Source: Gloeomargaritales cyanobacterium VI4D9
GTDB taxonomy: Bacteria; Cyanobacteriota; Cyanobacteriia; Gloeomargaritales; Gloeomargaritaceae
Length of the DNA stretch: 64,000 bases
Assembly (NCBI GenBank): GCA_927797885.1
Contig: OV696605.1
Location: forward strand, 967,157 to 1,031,156
Direction of reading: 5' to 3'
In this document: positions 1 through 10,944 of the stretch, in pieces
Layout: every line of letters begins with the position of its first letter
How positions within the stretch are numbered: position 1 is the stretch's first letter
Notes under the pieces: generated by a model
The model's input: only the letters and a program-made list of their open reading frames with translations
Database searches by the model: none
What the model was told of the DNA's origin: nothing
Translations under genes and position numbers: made by a program

Positions 1-846
1 ACTAATTGTTTGCAAACGGGAAGTATCGTTTTCTAAATTACGGTGGAGATGGGCAAGTAATTCCCCGACTTGAACAGGAAAAGTATCGTTCAGGGGGCTG
101 AGGTTGCGATTGACCTGTTCCCAAAGAATCGTGACTTCATTGACCAATTCTAATTGTTTGCTCAATCGTTGTTGGGTCATGGTCAATTCCCCAACATATT
201 GTAATAATTCGTCTAACTTGGCGGCAGGAATGCGGATGCTATCTGACTGGAGTTCCGGCTCAAGGGTAGAAACCTTTGGTGCCGGTGGGGACGCTGGGGG
301 CGTTGTTTCTTGAATCAGCGCCAGTAGGTCGTCTAAATGCTCCCCAGAAGTCTCAACCGTTGGTTTTTCAGTTAGGGCGAAAAGGGCTTCCAGATCATCT
401 TCAAACGGGGCATGACTTTGGGAATCAAAACTGGCTGGCAGTGGCGACGGTGGCAGGGATTGGTCTTGCAAAACCGCCATCATTTCCGCAACCAAATGAA
501 AAACGCTGACGTGCGATGGTATCCCGGTAACTGCTTCTTGGGCAATCTGCTTGATCCCATCCAATGCGGTAAAAAGCGTCTTAAAAATAGGGTCAGAAAA
601 AGCGATACTGCCTTTATTTACTGCGCTTAAAATTTCCTCTAAATGGTGGGTCAGCGTTTCCGCCTCTTTCACCCCCAACATCCGAGAATCCCCCTTCAGA
701 GAATGGGCAGTGCGTAGGAGTGCTTCTAATTTGCCCTTGTCTTGGGGATGGTTTTCTAAAAATAATAACCCCGCTTCTAATTTGGCGAGATGTTCCGCAC
801 TGGCAACCTGATAAAGGGAGCGGAGTTCTTCATCTTCTATCATCAT
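1..846 (-). CDS. CheA-like histidine kinase, N-terminal part (runs off left edge)
   Basis: The first 846 bases read as one open minus-strand frame of 282 codons with no stop, so the gene continues beyond the left edge. The start is an ATG pair at 846/843 preceded by GAGGTG. Residues 1-110 form an HPt domain with the phosphoacceptor motif TAHSLKGDSRMLG (His48). A Pro/Glu-rich linker of about 110 residues follows, then a helical segment (IRIPAAKLDELLQYVGEL) typical of the CheA dimerisation domain. It would pass phosphate to response regulators for phototaxis, pilus motility or another taxis output. It is the last visible gene of the cluster with the chemoreceptor, CheW-like and PatA-like genes upstream. 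Catalytic and CheW/REC domains are not in view. PixL, PilL and HepK-like hybrid CheA proteins are the likely relatives. Confidence 0.85.
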   Translation of the reverse strand, partial: MMIEDEELRSLYQVASAEHLAKLEAGLLFLENHPQDKGKLEALLRTAHSLKGDSRMLGVKEAETLTHHLEEILSAVNKGSIAFSDPIFKTLFTALDGIKQIAQEAVTGIPSHVSVFHLVAEMMAVLQDQSLPPSPLPASFDSQSHAPFEDDLEALFALTEKPTVETSGEHLDDLLALIQETTPPASPPAPKVSTLEPELQSDSIRIPAAKLDELLQYVGELTMTQQRLSKQLELVNEVTILWEQVNRNLSPLNDTFPVQVGELLAHLHRNLENDTSRLQTIS

Positions 847-949
847 CAGGACACCTCGATGAACTCACAATGTGGGTCATTGCTTCTCCCCTATTTCCGC
901 CTATGGGTGAATAGTTCCTGACAGGTTTTCATAGATAGAATTATCCATC

Positions 950-2422
950 TTAAATTTGCTCTTTTAACAATGCCGCCGAATTAGAAAGCCTTTGAATTGC
1001 CGCTTTGATCTGACTGATACTACTGGTGGTTTCCTGCGCCCCTAGATTAATCGCATTCATCGCCGATACCCCCTGTTGTACGCCGACCGCCTGTTTTTTA
1101 CAACTGAGGGCAATCTGTTGGGCATTTGCAGAAATCGTCTGAATCGCATGGGCAATATCTTGAAATGCTTCAGCGGTAGAATGGGTCAAACGAATGCTCT
1201 CAGAACCAGTTTTGGTACCTTCATCCGTCACCATCACCGCATGGTTGATCGAAGATTGAATATCCCGAATCAGCGCATTGATTTTCTCCGCTGACTTTTT
1301 ACTTTGGTCTGCCAGTTTACGCACCTCTTGAGCAACTACAGAAAACCCTTTCCCCTGTTCCCCCGCGCGCGCCGCTTCTACGGTGGCATTGAGGGCGAGA
1401 ATGTTGGTCTGATTGGCAATATCCGCCACCAATTCAGATACGGTAGAAATCTGCGCCGTTTGTTCCGTCAACTGCATAATTTTCTCCGCAATAGCCAACA
1501 CATTTTCCTTGAGGATAGTAATGCCTTTTACCGCACTTTGAACCGTATCATTTCCTGCCATAGATAACTCTAAGGCTTTCTGTGCCCCGGCGGCGGTGGC
1601 TAAGGCTTGTTCCGCAGACTGGAGTGAAGAGGTACCCAATTCCTCCATCGTCATCGTAGTTTGCTTGACCGAATCCGCCTGCTGAGAAATCACCTTTTCC
1701 TGTTCCGTAATCGAAGCCGCAATCTCTGCCGTAGAATTTGCTACCTCCGTAACGGATTTACTAATAGAATTACTAATGCTCGCCGCCACCCGCAAACAAA
1801 TTCCTAGGGATAGGAGAATCGCCCCTATGGGAGAAATGGTGATAATTAATAACTCCAGCAATCGAAAATTAGCTGTCTGCTGTACCAATCCGGCAACCGT
1901 CTGTTCCTGAAATGCTTGAAACTCATCCATGTAGGTATCCAAAAACCGCTCATTCTCTTTGTATTCTCTGCCAAAATAAATTTCATAGGCATCTTTTGCT
2001 CTGCCCGCATTTGCCAAACTAAACATCTGACTTTCCAGCTCTAGTTTCACATCAATCGCTTTACGTATATCCCCTATGTATTTCTGCACCGCTTCTGATT
2101 CCATCTTTTCATAGTCCGCTATGATGGTTCGTATATCCTGACTATCTTCCTTATATTGTTCTTCATAGCCTTGAGAATCGGTTTGCGGCGTTGCCTTATC
2201 TAAGACATAGGATGCCACCCAGAGTTGGGTTTTGAAAATTTCCAATTCTAAATCCACAGCATTCACATAATTAGTTTGTTCTTGAGCTAACTTTTTCTCC
2301 TGTTCCCGGGTCAGGAGTGTGGTGACAAAGATAATGACCGCCACCAGGGAAAAAATCCCCAGGGGAATGGCGGTAACGGTGATGATTTTACTGCGGAGCT
2401 TGTTGCGGTTGAATTTGAACAT
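950..2422 (-). CDS. Methyl-accepting chemotaxis protein
   Basis: A 490-residue chemoreceptor. An N-terminal membrane segment (about residues 15-37) is followed by a helical sensor region of about 155 residues, a second membrane segment (about 193-215), and a long cytoplasmic coiled coil. The signalling hairpin tip is clear: residues near 350 read [20 protein letters not shown], then [10 protein letters not shown]. It would gate the CheA encoded just downstream through the CheW-like protein encoded just upstream. It is shorter than PixJ or PilJ and has no GAF or bilin-binding domain, so light sensing is not indicated. HAMP is not obvious. The ATG at 2422 follows the CheW gene by 21 bases, consistent with an operon. 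Confidence 0.92.
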   Translation of the reverse strand: MFKFNRNKLRSKIITVTAIPLGIFSLVAVIIFVTTLLTREQEKKLAQEQTNYVNAVDLELEIFKTQLWVASYVLDKATPQTDSQGYEEQYKEDSQDIRTIIADYEKMESEAVQKYIGDIRKAIDVKLELESQMFSLANAGRAKDAYEIYFGREYKENERFLDTYMDEFQAFQEQTVAGLVQQTANFRLLELLIITISPIGAILLSLGICLRVAASISNSISKSVTEVANSTAEIAASITEQEKVISQQADSVKQTTMTMEELGTSSLQSAEQALATAAGAQKALELSMAGNDTVQSAVKGITILKENVLAIAEKIMQLTEQTAQISTVSELVADIANQTNILALNATVEAARAGEQGKGFSVVAQEVRKLADQSKKSAEKINALIRDIQSSINHAVMVTDEGTKTGSESIRLTHSTAEAFQDIAHAIQTISANAQQIALSCKKQAVGVQQGVSAMNAINLGAQETTSSISQIKAAIQRLSNSAALLKEQI

Positions 2423-2443
2423 TGAACCAGTCCTCCCTAGGGG

Positions 2444-3445
2444 TTATTTTTCGGTGATTAAATGATAACTGAGTAGGGGTTCTAAATCAAGCAATGTCGT
2501 CGGTTTATCCCGTATCAATGTCGTACCAATAATCCCGGCTTTCGGCTCTGGGGGTAACCGGAAATTGCCCCTATCTATCTGAACGACATCATGGATTTGT
2601 GCAATGATAATCCCGACATAAAAATCTTTTATACTAACTACTAGGGCTTGTTTTTTATTGCCGGAACAGGGCGGTGCATCAATCAGGGTAGCAATGTCAA
2701 TCAGGGTTAAAATTTCGCCCCGCAAACTGATATTGCCCACCACAAATTCGGGGGTAAAGGGAATGGGCACGGGCGTATCAATGGTGATAAATTCCCTGAT
2801 TTGGTTGAGGGGAATACCGACCGTTTCTTGACCTATTGCCACCAGGGTAAAGGCTACACCCTCTTGCGGTTCCTCCCTCCCCTGACTCGACTCCAATGCC
2901 AGCCGCCGTTGCCTCAATTTGTCCCTTTGCTTTTGATCCGCATCGGGCATAAACCGATGGTAAAAATCGCCCCCGTCCAGGGTTGCTGTGATCTCCATTT
3001 CTTGACTCGCCAGTTCCCGGACAGCTTCCGGGGCACGCACCAAGGAGTCGGGATTAATCACAGGGATCAGCTGGTCTGCTACCTGGGCAACCCCTGCCAA
3101 AAATAAGGATACGGGTGGCTGAAAACCGAGGGAAATAGGGTCAATTTGGTGATCAGGAATATCGAAAACGGTCTCCGCTTGATTGACAACCACGCCCAAT
3201 AAACAACCAGCCCATCGCAGGACAATCAGATTATCGTTGCTCCCACATCGGGGTTGCGCCATACCTAAACGCTTTGCCAAATGGATCACCGGCAGGGTCT
3301 GCCCCCACCAGGCAAAGACTCCCAAAACATCCCCAGGCGCATCGGGAATGCAGAGGAGTTCGGGCAGAAGCATGATTTCCACCACTGGTTCTAGGGGGAG
3401 GGCGAAGGTTTGCGCTTCGATTCTGACCTGCAAATAGGCAGTCAT
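2444..3445 (-). CDS. Tandem CheW-domain protein
   Basis: A 333-residue soluble protein with two CheW folds: residues about 1-140 (LQVRIEAQTFALPLEPVVEI through the ADQLIPVINPDSL end) and about 195-330 (FTLVAIGQETVGIPLNQIRE through TTLLDLEPLL). CheW proteins bridge chemoreceptors and CheA. The duplicated form could dock two partners or one receptor plus the kinase. It starts 5 bases after the PatA-like gene ends and is followed by the chemoreceptor gene, so the four genes are probably co-transcribed. The linker (about 140-195) is charged and low in conservation. Stand-alone PixI/PilI proteins are normally single-domain and about 170 residues long. Confidence 0.88.
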   Translation of the reverse strand: MTAYLQVRIEAQTFALPLEPVVEIMLLPELLCIPDAPGDVLGVFAWWGQTLPVIHLAKRLGMAQPRCGSNDNLIVLRWAGCLLGVVVNQAETVFDIPDHQIDPISLGFQPPVSLFLAGVAQVADQLIPVINPDSLVRAPEAVRELASQEMEITATLDGGDFYHRFMPDADQKQRDKLRQRRLALESSQGREEPQEGVAFTLVAIGQETVGIPLNQIREFITIDTPVPIPFTPEFVVGNISLRGEILTLIDIATLIDAPPCSGNKKQALVVSIKDFYVGIIIAQIHDVVQIDRGNFRLPPEPKAGIIGTTLIRDKPTTLLDLEPLLSYHLITEK

Positions 3446-3450
3446 TGCAT

Positions 3451-4575
3451 TTAGATATATTCACTGACAATGCGTAACAATTCCGCTTGGTCAATCGGCT
3501 TGGTTAAGTAGCGGGTTGTGCCTGCCATGTGCCCTTTGGCTCGGTCAATCAGACTATCCTTTGCCGTCAGCATAATGACGGGCGTGTTCTTAAATTTATT
3601 CATCCTGCGAATAGTGCGGCAAAATTCCAAGCCATCAATCTCAGGCATGGTGACATCCAGCAAAATCAAATCCACAGGACGACGGGACAAAACCCCCAAC
3701 GCATCCATCGCACTCTCCGCACAAATGACTTCATAGGACTCACACAGGCTACGGCGGATCATTGCCTGCACAATGGGACTGTCATCCACACTCAGAACCA
3801 CCGGTAAATTGCGGCTTGCGAGTTCATCCCGATTGAAATAAAAGTCAATCAGCCTTTCATTCGTCCAACGGTAGTAAAGGGGTGCCAACGTCAGGGGGTC
3901 CTGACCGAGACCTTCGGCAATTTCCGCAAAGGAACGTTTCCCGTCAACCCATTTTTGCAGATGTTGCTTGGTGGGTTCATGGGTGATACTCACCAAAGCT
4001 CCATCCCGGAGGTAGGGAATCGCCTCCACGGAGCGCAGGGCGGGGAGGTATTGCTTCCATTGTTTTTGTCTCTGGGCAATGATTTGTAAAACATCATCCC
4101 AGGGAATGCCATGACGGTCGGCACCGTAGGCAATATCCAAATGTTCCGGTTCCGGGGTAACCGTGCAGGTATGGGGCAAAAACCGCTCCAACATGACCGC
4201 CATCTGATGGGTGACCACCCGTTCGATGTCCGCCCAAGCCACAATCCGAGTCCCCACAATCAACTCCATCATCTGGTACGGGGAGGGGCAGTTTTGATCA
4301 ATCCGACGGGCAACATAGTCCATGACCGAATCGAAGCAGTTCATTTGTAAGCTACGGGCAAGGTTGGTCACCCAGGTCATGGGGTCGGGAATGCTGCGCT
4401 CCACCAGAGTAAGACAGCCATTTTCAAAGAATATAAAACATTCAATATTCCGACCAGTCTCAGCCACCTGGGCACTCAGTCTAACTGTGCCAGTATAGTG
4501 TTTTTGCTGAGAAAGCCATAAAGTTTTGACGAAACTCGGTGTTTCTACGGATGAGAGAAGTTGGGATTCTGTCAT
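3451..4575 (-). CDS. PatA/PixG-type response regulator
   Basis: A 374-residue protein. Residues 1-240 are the PatA-type N-terminal region (DUF4388-like) seen in cyanobacterial PatA, PixG and PilG. Residues about 258-374 are a receiver domain: acidic pair in LSVDDSPIV, phosphoacceptor Asp in LILLDVTMPEIDG, the Thr of MLTAKD and the Lys of YLTKPID. In Pix/Pil clusters this gene comes first and is usually followed by a small CheY (PixH/PilH); here a CheW gene follows directly. The ATG at 4575 is the first gene of the minus-strand cluster. PatA-like output regions have no known enzymatic activity, so the receiver is presumably read by protein contacts. Confidence 0.88.
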   Translation of the reverse strand: MTESQLLSSVETPSFVKTLWLSQQKHYTGTVRLSAQVAETGRNIECFIFFENGCLTLVERSIPDPMTWVTNLARSLQMNCFDSVMDYVARRIDQNCPSPYQMMELIVGTRIVAWADIERVVTHQMAVMLERFLPHTCTVTPEPEHLDIAYGADRHGIPWDDVLQIIAQRQKQWKQYLPALRSVEAIPYLRDGALVSITHEPTKQHLQKWVDGKRSFAEIAEGLGQDPLTLAPLYYRWTNERLIDFYFNRDELASRNLPVVLSVDDSPIVQAMIRRSLCESYEVICAESAMDALGVLSRRPVDLILLDVTMPEIDGLEFCRTIRRMNKFKNTPVIMLTAKDSLIDRAKGHMAGTTRYLTKPIDQAELLRIVSEYI

Positions 4576-4720
4576 ACCACTGACCTACCTTTTAGAAGGT
4601 TTTTAACAATTTCCTAAAAATTTACCATGTACCCCAATCATTGGCTATCAAAATTTGTTATATCACCGCCTATAAGTTAGTTATATGCAATCCATTTGAC
4701 TGTTTTTGGAGTTTGAGCCA

Positions 4721-5298
4721 GTGGGTTTACAACTGTATCCCGTAACCCCTGAATGGGCTGTGCCATTTCTTGAGCATTACAAAGATAGCACCGCCCGTGA
4801 TGTAGTGTCCTTAAGTTTTGCTTACATCCAGAGCGTTGGTTGCCTGTGTTCGTTAGACTAGGACTATATCGTAATTTAGGCGCACCTATGGCCAGCCCTG
4901 ATGCCGTCCGTCAATATCTCGCCTGTTGGTTGCAGGTGGGCAAGGGGGTTGTTGATGGTCAAACCACTTGGCGACCAGAGCGGATTAGTCAAGGGAATGA
5001 CTACAGCCCGGAATTTCTCTCCCGCTGGCGGGAAATGGAACAGCGGGGACTGCATCGCTATTATTTGGCCGGTACGGAGGTGAGTTTGGGACAATTGTGT
5101 GGGGATGATTGGGAAATTGTCGCCTGTAGCCGCTGTACCATGCCCATCCCGGTTAAAGTGCTTGGCATGATGACCAGTCCTTGTCCTTGCAGTGATTTAA
5201 GCCTGTGGCCGCATTTGGGTTTACCGTTACCGCATGGGGTGGTGGACAGTCGGGTGCGTTTGGCAGAACTCCAGGTGCGTTTGCAGGAAGAGTCCTAA
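4721..5298 (+). pseudogene. Unknown conserved-looking gene, apparently frameshifted
   Basis: Two plus-strand frames abut. A GTG-started frame at 4721-4861 encodes a protein-like peptide (LYPVTPEWAVPFLEHYKDS at its core) and ends at TAG 4859. A second frame, open from 4801, carries on as PVFVRLGLYRNLGAPMASPD and runs to the stop at 5298. Joined at about 4830-4845 they would give a protein of roughly 190 residues. The C-terminal part has a CxxC pair (CSRCTMPIPVKV) and a CPC motif. I do not recognise the family. The alternative is a shorter intact gene starting at ATG 4888 (136 residues), but that start has no good Shine-Dalgarno, and the 4721 start has a GGAG 10 bases upstream. A sequencing error is equally possible. 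Confidence 0.5.
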
Positions 5299-5317
5299 TC
5301 GGCATAACCGACCTGCT

Positions 5318-5911
5318 TCAGCGGGGCATTGGCTGGGTGCGTTCCAGTTCCCGCTCCAGGGCTTTATAGACGGAAAATTGTTTGCGAGCTTGGGCGATGG
5401 CCATCCCCTGTTGGAAATCCTGAATGGCTCCAGGAATGTCCCGCATTTCCCGCTTGATCGTCCCCCGGAGACCATAGGCGGCGGGTTGTTGACTGTCCAG
5501 GGTGAGGGATTGGTTTAAGTCCGCCAGCGCTGGTTCCAGTTGCCGCCGCCGGAAGTGCAAGGACCCCCGCAGGGTGTAGGCTGGGGCGTAGTTCGGATTC
5601 AGTTGGATCGCTTGAGCCACATCGCTGAGAGCCGCCGTGTCGTTTTGCAGGAAACTGTAGGCCTGGGCGCGCTGGTAGTAGGCTTCAAACCGCTGGGGCT
5701 GGACTTTGATCGCCTGGGTAAAGGCGGCAATGGCGGCAGGGTAGTCTCGCAGGGTCAGGGATTCTTGCCCCAATTCCAGGTAGTCGAAATAGGTTTGTAG
5801 GGCGGGGGTCAATTTGGGGGATTGAGCAAAATTCGGGCAGGGGATCAACCAAAACGCCACACTAACCAGTCCGGCGAACCCAAAACTAACCCACCGAGAG
5901 CGTCGGCTCAT
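5318..5911 (-). CDS. Secreted or lumenal TPR-repeat protein
   Basis: About 197 residues from the ATG at 5911, chosen over an upstream in-frame ATG (5965) because GGGAG lies 7 bases before it. An N-terminal signal (RRSRWVSFGFAGLVSVAFWL, ending near NFAQ) is followed by about four tetratricopeptide repeats with consensus residues such as AIAAFTQAIKVQPQ, AYYQRAQAY and ALADLNQSLTLD. TPR proteins act as protein-docking scaffolds; in cyanobacteria signal-bearing ones are often thylakoid or periplasmic assembly factors. The partner is not evident. It lies divergent from sqdB, with about 150 bases between the two starts. Confidence 0.82.
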   Translation of the reverse strand: MSRRSRWVSFGFAGLVSVAFWLIPCPNFAQSPKLTPALQTYFDYLELGQESLTLRDYPAAIAAFTQAIKVQPQRFEAYYQRAQAYSFLQNDTAALSDVAQAIQLNPNYAPAYTLRGSLHFRRRQLEPALADLNQSLTLDSQQPAAYGLRGTIKREMRDIPGAIQDFQQGMAIAQARKQFSVYKALERELERTQPMPR

Positions 5912-6028
5912 CTCACTTCTCCCTGGGGAAGGCAGGATAGGCATTCGCCTCATGGATTGACCCATCGTTTTTTATTGTAATTCCCACCCAAACCTGGGTG
6001 AGCGCGACCCCCAAAACTGGTACATTAA

Positions 6029-7210
<1,182 letters not shown>

Positions 7211-7223
7211 CGGCTCCCCACCC

Positions 7224-8189
7224 CTAACCGCTGATGTAATGGCGCATATCCGCCCGGCGGCGTTTCAACCGGGTGAGGGCTTCCCGCTCGATTTGGCGTA
7301 CCCGTTCCCGGCTGATATTCATCACTTCCCCAATCCGGGACAGGGTGAGGGGGGCTTCCCCGTTCAGTCCGTAGCGCAGGCGGATCACCTGCCGTTGTTG
7401 GGGGGTGAGGTCGTTCAGTACACTGTCAATATCCGCCATGAGGGCATTTTGGGCGGCATAATCCTCGGGACTGGGACCCTGGTCTTCCAGCAAATCCCCC
7501 AATTCCGTGTCCAGGTTATCCCCAACCTTCACGTCCAAGGACAGGGGTTGGCGCAGACGTTCCAGGTATTCCCGCACCTGGTTGGGGGTCAAGTCCAGGG
7601 CTACTGCCAATTCCGGGATAGTGGCCGCCCGTCCCAGTTTTTGCGCCAATTCCCGTTGGGTGCGCTTAAATTTGTTCATTTTTTCGGTGATGTGAATGGG
7701 CAGACGGATGGTGCGACTTTTTTCGGCAATCGCCCGGGTGATGGCCTGGCGAATCCACCAATAGGCATAGGTGCTGAAACGATAACCCTTGCTGGGGTCA
7801 AATTTTTCCACCCCCCGCTGCATCCCAATCGTCCCTTCTTGGATCAGGTCGAGTAAATCCACATTGCGCTTCACATATTTTTTCGCCACCGACACCACCA
7901 AACGCAGGTTGGCCTCAATCATCTTGCGCTTGGCCCGCTCCCCCGCTTTACAGTGCTGTTCCAATTCCGCCAGGGAACACCCCACCACCTGCGCCCACTC
8001 CGCCTGGGTAATGGGACGACCCAATTCCTGCTCCCGCTGGGTACGCTGGGACTGCAACTGCGCCAAGGTCTGCACCTGTCGCCCCAGAGCCACCTCCTCT
8101 TCATGGCTCAACAACGGAATCCGGCCAATATCACGCAAATACACCCGCACTGGGTCGAGGGAAGGGTCAAGAGTCGCCATAGGAGCCAT
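7224..8189 (-). CDS. Group 2 sigma-70 factor (SigB/C/D/E type)
   Basis: A 321-residue non-essential-type sigma factor, lacking the long N-terminal region of the primary SigA. Region 1.2 (DPVRVYLRDIGRIPLL), region 2 (LDLIQEGTIGMQRGVEKFDP and FSTYAYWWIRQAITRAI), region 3, and region 4.2 (MNISRERVRQIEREALTRL) are complete, so it should recognise sigma-70-like promoters. Group 2 factors in cyanobacteria respond to light, carbon, nitrogen or stress. Which of the Sig paralogues this is cannot be told from sequence inspection. Two in-frame ATGs (8189, 8180) are possible starts. Its 3' end lies 14 bases from that of sqdB, in convergent orientation. Confidence 0.93.
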   Translation of the reverse strand: MAPMATLDPSLDPVRVYLRDIGRIPLLSHEEEVALGRQVQTLAQLQSQRTQREQELGRPITQAEWAQVVGCSLAELEQHCKAGERAKRKMIEANLRLVVSVAKKYVKRNVDLLDLIQEGTIGMQRGVEKFDPSKGYRFSTYAYWWIRQAITRAIAEKSRTIRLPIHITEKMNKFKRTQRELAQKLGRAATIPELAVALDLTPNQVREYLERLRQPLSLDVKVGDNLDTELGDLLEDQGPSPEDYAAQNALMADIDSVLNDLTPQQRQVIRLRYGLNGEAPLTLSRIGEVMNISRERVRQIEREALTRLKRRRADMRHYISG

Positions 8190-8271
8190 GACTAAAACAA
8201 TCGTAATGTTGCTTAACTCTTTCTTAGCCTACTTTAACAACAGCAACGTTGTCAAAGGCTCCCCTGGGCAT

Positions 8272-8295
8272 AAAAAAAGCAGGGGGTGGCCCTGC
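8272..8295 (-). terminator. Rho-independent terminator of sodB
   Basis: Read on the minus strand: GCAGGG, five-base loop, CCCTGC, then seven T. The perfect 6-bp GC stem followed by a T run lies 30 bases downstream of the sodB stop and upstream of the sigma-factor gene, so it should keep sodB transcripts from entering that gene. Confidence 0.85.
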
Positions 8296-8324
8296 CGGTG
8301 GAAGTTGAGAGGTTAAATCTGCCT

Positions 8325-8930
8325 TTAGGCGGTGGCGGCGGCGTACTGGGCGCTCACAAAATCCCAGTTAATCAAATGGTCAATAAAGTCCTGGGCGTAG
8401 TCGGGGCGACGGTTTTGGTACACCAGGTAGTAGGCGTGTTCCCACACGTCCATCGTCAGCAGGGGAATTTGGTTGAAGCAGAAGGGATTGTCGGCGTTGA
8501 GGGTTTTGGTCACCTTGAGGGTGCCGTTGTCCAGCACCAGCCACGCCCAACCACTGCCAAATTGGGTCACCCCCGCCTGTTTGAAGGCGGTCTTGAATTG
8601 GTCAAAACTACCAAAATCAGCGTTAATTTTCTCCGCCAAGGCTCCCGTGGGAGTGCCACCGCCGCCGGGTTTCATACAATTCCAGTAAAAGGTATGGTTC
8701 CACGCCTGGGCACCATTGTTGAAAATCCCCACTTTGCTGGGGTCGCCGTAGGTTTTTTTGATCACCTCTTCCAGGGGCAGGTCGGCGTACTCCGTATCCT
8801 TGACCAGGTTGTTGTAGTTGGTCACGTAGGCGGCGTGGTGCTTGCCGTAGTGGTAGGTGAAAATGTCCGCCGTCAGGTACGGGGCTAGGGCATCCGGGGC
8901 GTAGGGCAATTCGGGCAATTCGTAAGACAT
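8325..8930 (-). CDS. sodB: Iron superoxide dismutase
   Basis: A 201-residue SOD that dismutates superoxide to oxygen and peroxide in the cytosol. Metal ligands are visible: His27 (FTYHYGKHH), His79 (AWNHTFYW) and the Asp and His of DVWEHAYYLVY near 160-165. Gln75 in NNGAQAWNH marks the iron rather than manganese subtype. Length is typical (about 200). The ATG at 8930 follows an AGGAACC stretch. The 230 bases upstream contain a small palindrome (ACTCG-TAA-CGAGT near 8991), a possible operator, but no recognised Fur box. Confidence 0.97.
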   Translation of the reverse strand: MSYELPELPYAPDALAPYLTADIFTYHYGKHHAAYVTNYNNLVKDTEYADLPLEEVIKKTYGDPSKVGIFNNGAQAWNHTFYWNCMKPGGGGTPTGALAEKINADFGSFDQFKTAFKQAGVTQFGSGWAWLVLDNGTLKVTKTLNADNPFCFNQIPLLTMDVWEHAYYLVYQNRRPDYAQDFIDHLINWDFVSAQYAAATA

Positions 8931-9169
8931 AATCCAAGGTTCCTCAGATGGAATGGTTCGCCTTTACTGTAGCGCATCCCTGCCCCGGTCGTACTCGTAA
9001 CGAGTGTGAATAATCGGCGATGGGCATCACGCATTACTATTCATAATAACCTACGTGTTACGGATGGTTACGATTAGATAGAAATACGGAGCGGGTTGGG
9101 TCTTATCCTGCCCAAACTTGGATTGGCATGGCTACATCGAGTAACTTCAACCTCCCCAGCCTCCGGGAC

Positions 9170-10846
9170 TCACTTGTTGACCCGTTGATAGATGAGTATT
9201 TTTCCCCCTTTGTCCGAGAGGTAATCCGGGTATTCCCGCCAGAGCCGAAACTTGGGGGATTGAATTTCGGCCAGTAGGATTGGTAATTGGGAATAGGCTG
9301 GCCAGCGTTGAATATGATCTGCGTCTGTTTCAATAATCACATAATCTGCCTCAGTCAAAAGTTTTCGATTCGTATTTAAGTCATTGAGAATGAAGGAATT
9401 ATAAGCAGGAAATTGGTCATATTTTCTCCCTGCCCGTCGCTTGAGGATATGATATTTGGCCATGTCTAAGTAGCCTCGGGAAAGGACAAAAATTCTAGCA
9501 TCGGATGGGATGTCCATTCGTAGATCAAGCGCAATTGTCTCGGTAATTTTATATGCAGAACGCCAACGCTCCGGTTCCGCTCCATCGGCAGGCCATCTGA
9601 ACTGCCCCCAAGCGAACCCCAAACTTCCCAAAACCCCTAACCATCCTAGAAGCAGGTAGCGGCGGTGATTCAAATCAGCATTCCTTAAGTGGTCGTGATA
9701 CTGCCGGACGAGAAATACCAGCATTTGTAATGCCGTTAGAAAAAACAATCCTGCCAGTGCCGCACCAAAATAAACCCCCTTAGTTTTAGGAATACTCAAA
9801 ACCAGCCAGGTCAAAATCATCATCATGGGCAAGGCGAGAGGGAATTTTTGTATTAAACTCGACCAAAATTCTCGCCGATTCCTTCGCCAGTAAATGAATA
9901 AATTAATGACTGCTAGAAACATCCAAGCCCCTAACCAATGATGACGCATCAACCATTCCCCCCCCGCCCCGGTCAGGTAATACAGCGCATGACCTAGCAA
10001 GGGTAAATTCACGTGCCATACCTCACTCCCTTGCCCAAAAATTACATCCATGAAATACCGAACCGCCGCCGCCCCATGTATTAAGTAATAGGGAGCCATT
10101 ACGGCTAAAGTTACCCCAGTACAGCAAGCGTTGGTGATAAATAGTTTATTGCGGGTGTGTCTGTCCCTATAAATATCAATAAAACTGGCAACAAAAAGCG
10201 CACTGAATAACAGAAATAAACTAATGGGAAACATACTCGGTTTACACACCAAAGCGGCTCCAAAAAATGCCCCCGCAATAACGTGCTTTTGCCAGCTGGC
10301 AGTTAGCCAACCGGATTCTGTGACTAGGAAGATACCGATAGCTAATAACAAACCCAGAATCATATCTGGCCGCCCTTCCACAACTGTTATTCCCAATAGC
10401 CGCCAGGTTAATGCCAAGGTAACAATAAATAATTTCCCTAACAAAGGCAAACCCCGACAGAGATATTCTGCAATAAATAAAATCATTCCGAAAATAACTA
10501 ATCCTCGTGCCGCAGAAGGTGCCCAATCGTGAATCCCAAAAACAGCGAAACCTAACAAGGCAAATAGGGTGCCACCAAGAGCATGGGGCGGAATTGTCAC
10601 CAGCCGTTTCAATAGCTTGATGATCCCATCCCGTTGCAGAAAATACAGCCGTTGCAAGCCATCACTATAGTACGCCAAATCATCATCTAACATAAATCCA
10701 AACATAAGTTTTCCAGAGTTCAAAGATTGCTGAATTTGCAGAGTCGTAAATAGTGCGGCAATCCCCAACCAAAGCAAGGTGCGTCCGAGGGTAAACTCTA
10801 CTTTTGGAGATGTAATGCGTGGGGTGGCAAGGGTTTCTGTGGTCAT
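9170..10846 (-). CDS. GT39/ArnT-like membrane glycosyltransferase
   Basis: A 558-residue polytopic membrane protein. About eleven or twelve hydrophobic segments cover residues 25-460, followed by a soluble tail of about 100 residues. A first loop with acidic residues (MLDDDLAYYSDGLQRLYFL) sits between TM1 and TM2, as in dolichyl/undecaprenyl-phosphate-sugar dependent glycosyltransferases (GT-C fold), where an acidic residue in this loop is catalytic. Such enzymes move a lipid-linked sugar onto lipids, glycans or proteins on the outer face of the membrane. Acceptor and donor are unknown. It stands alone between sodB and accD, and its AT content is higher than that of the neighbours, which hints at different ancestry. 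Confidence 0.75.
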   Translation of the reverse strand: MTTETLATPRITSPKVEFTLGRTLLWLGIAALFTTLQIQQSLNSGKLMFGFMLDDDLAYYSDGLQRLYFLQRDGIIKLLKRLVTIPPHALGGTLFALLGFAVFGIHDWAPSAARGLVIFGMILFIAEYLCRGLPLLGKLFIVTLALTWRLLGITVVEGRPDMILGLLLAIGIFLVTESGWLTASWQKHVIAGAFFGAALVCKPSMFPISLFLLFSALFVASFIDIYRDRHTRNKLFITNACCTGVTLAVMAPYYLIHGAAAVRYFMDVIFGQGSEVWHVNLPLLGHALYYLTGAGGEWLMRHHWLGAWMFLAVINLFIYWRRNRREFWSSLIQKFPLALPMMMILTWLVLSIPKTKGVYFGAALAGLFFLTALQMLVFLVRQYHDHLRNADLNHRRYLLLGWLGVLGSLGFAWGQFRWPADGAEPERWRSAYKITETIALDLRMDIPSDARIFVLSRGYLDMAKYHILKRRAGRKYDQFPAYNSFILNDLNTNRKLLTEADYVIIETDADHIQRWPAYSQLPILLAEIQSPKFRLWREYPDYLSDKGGKILIYQRVNK

Positions 10847-10944
10847 AAAATTGCAATGGCATGGTTGGGCAATAGTTTAGCCGTTTATGATACCAGACCA
10901 GTAACCCTGCTAAGATGCGAAATGACCCTGAGAGGGCATCCCCC

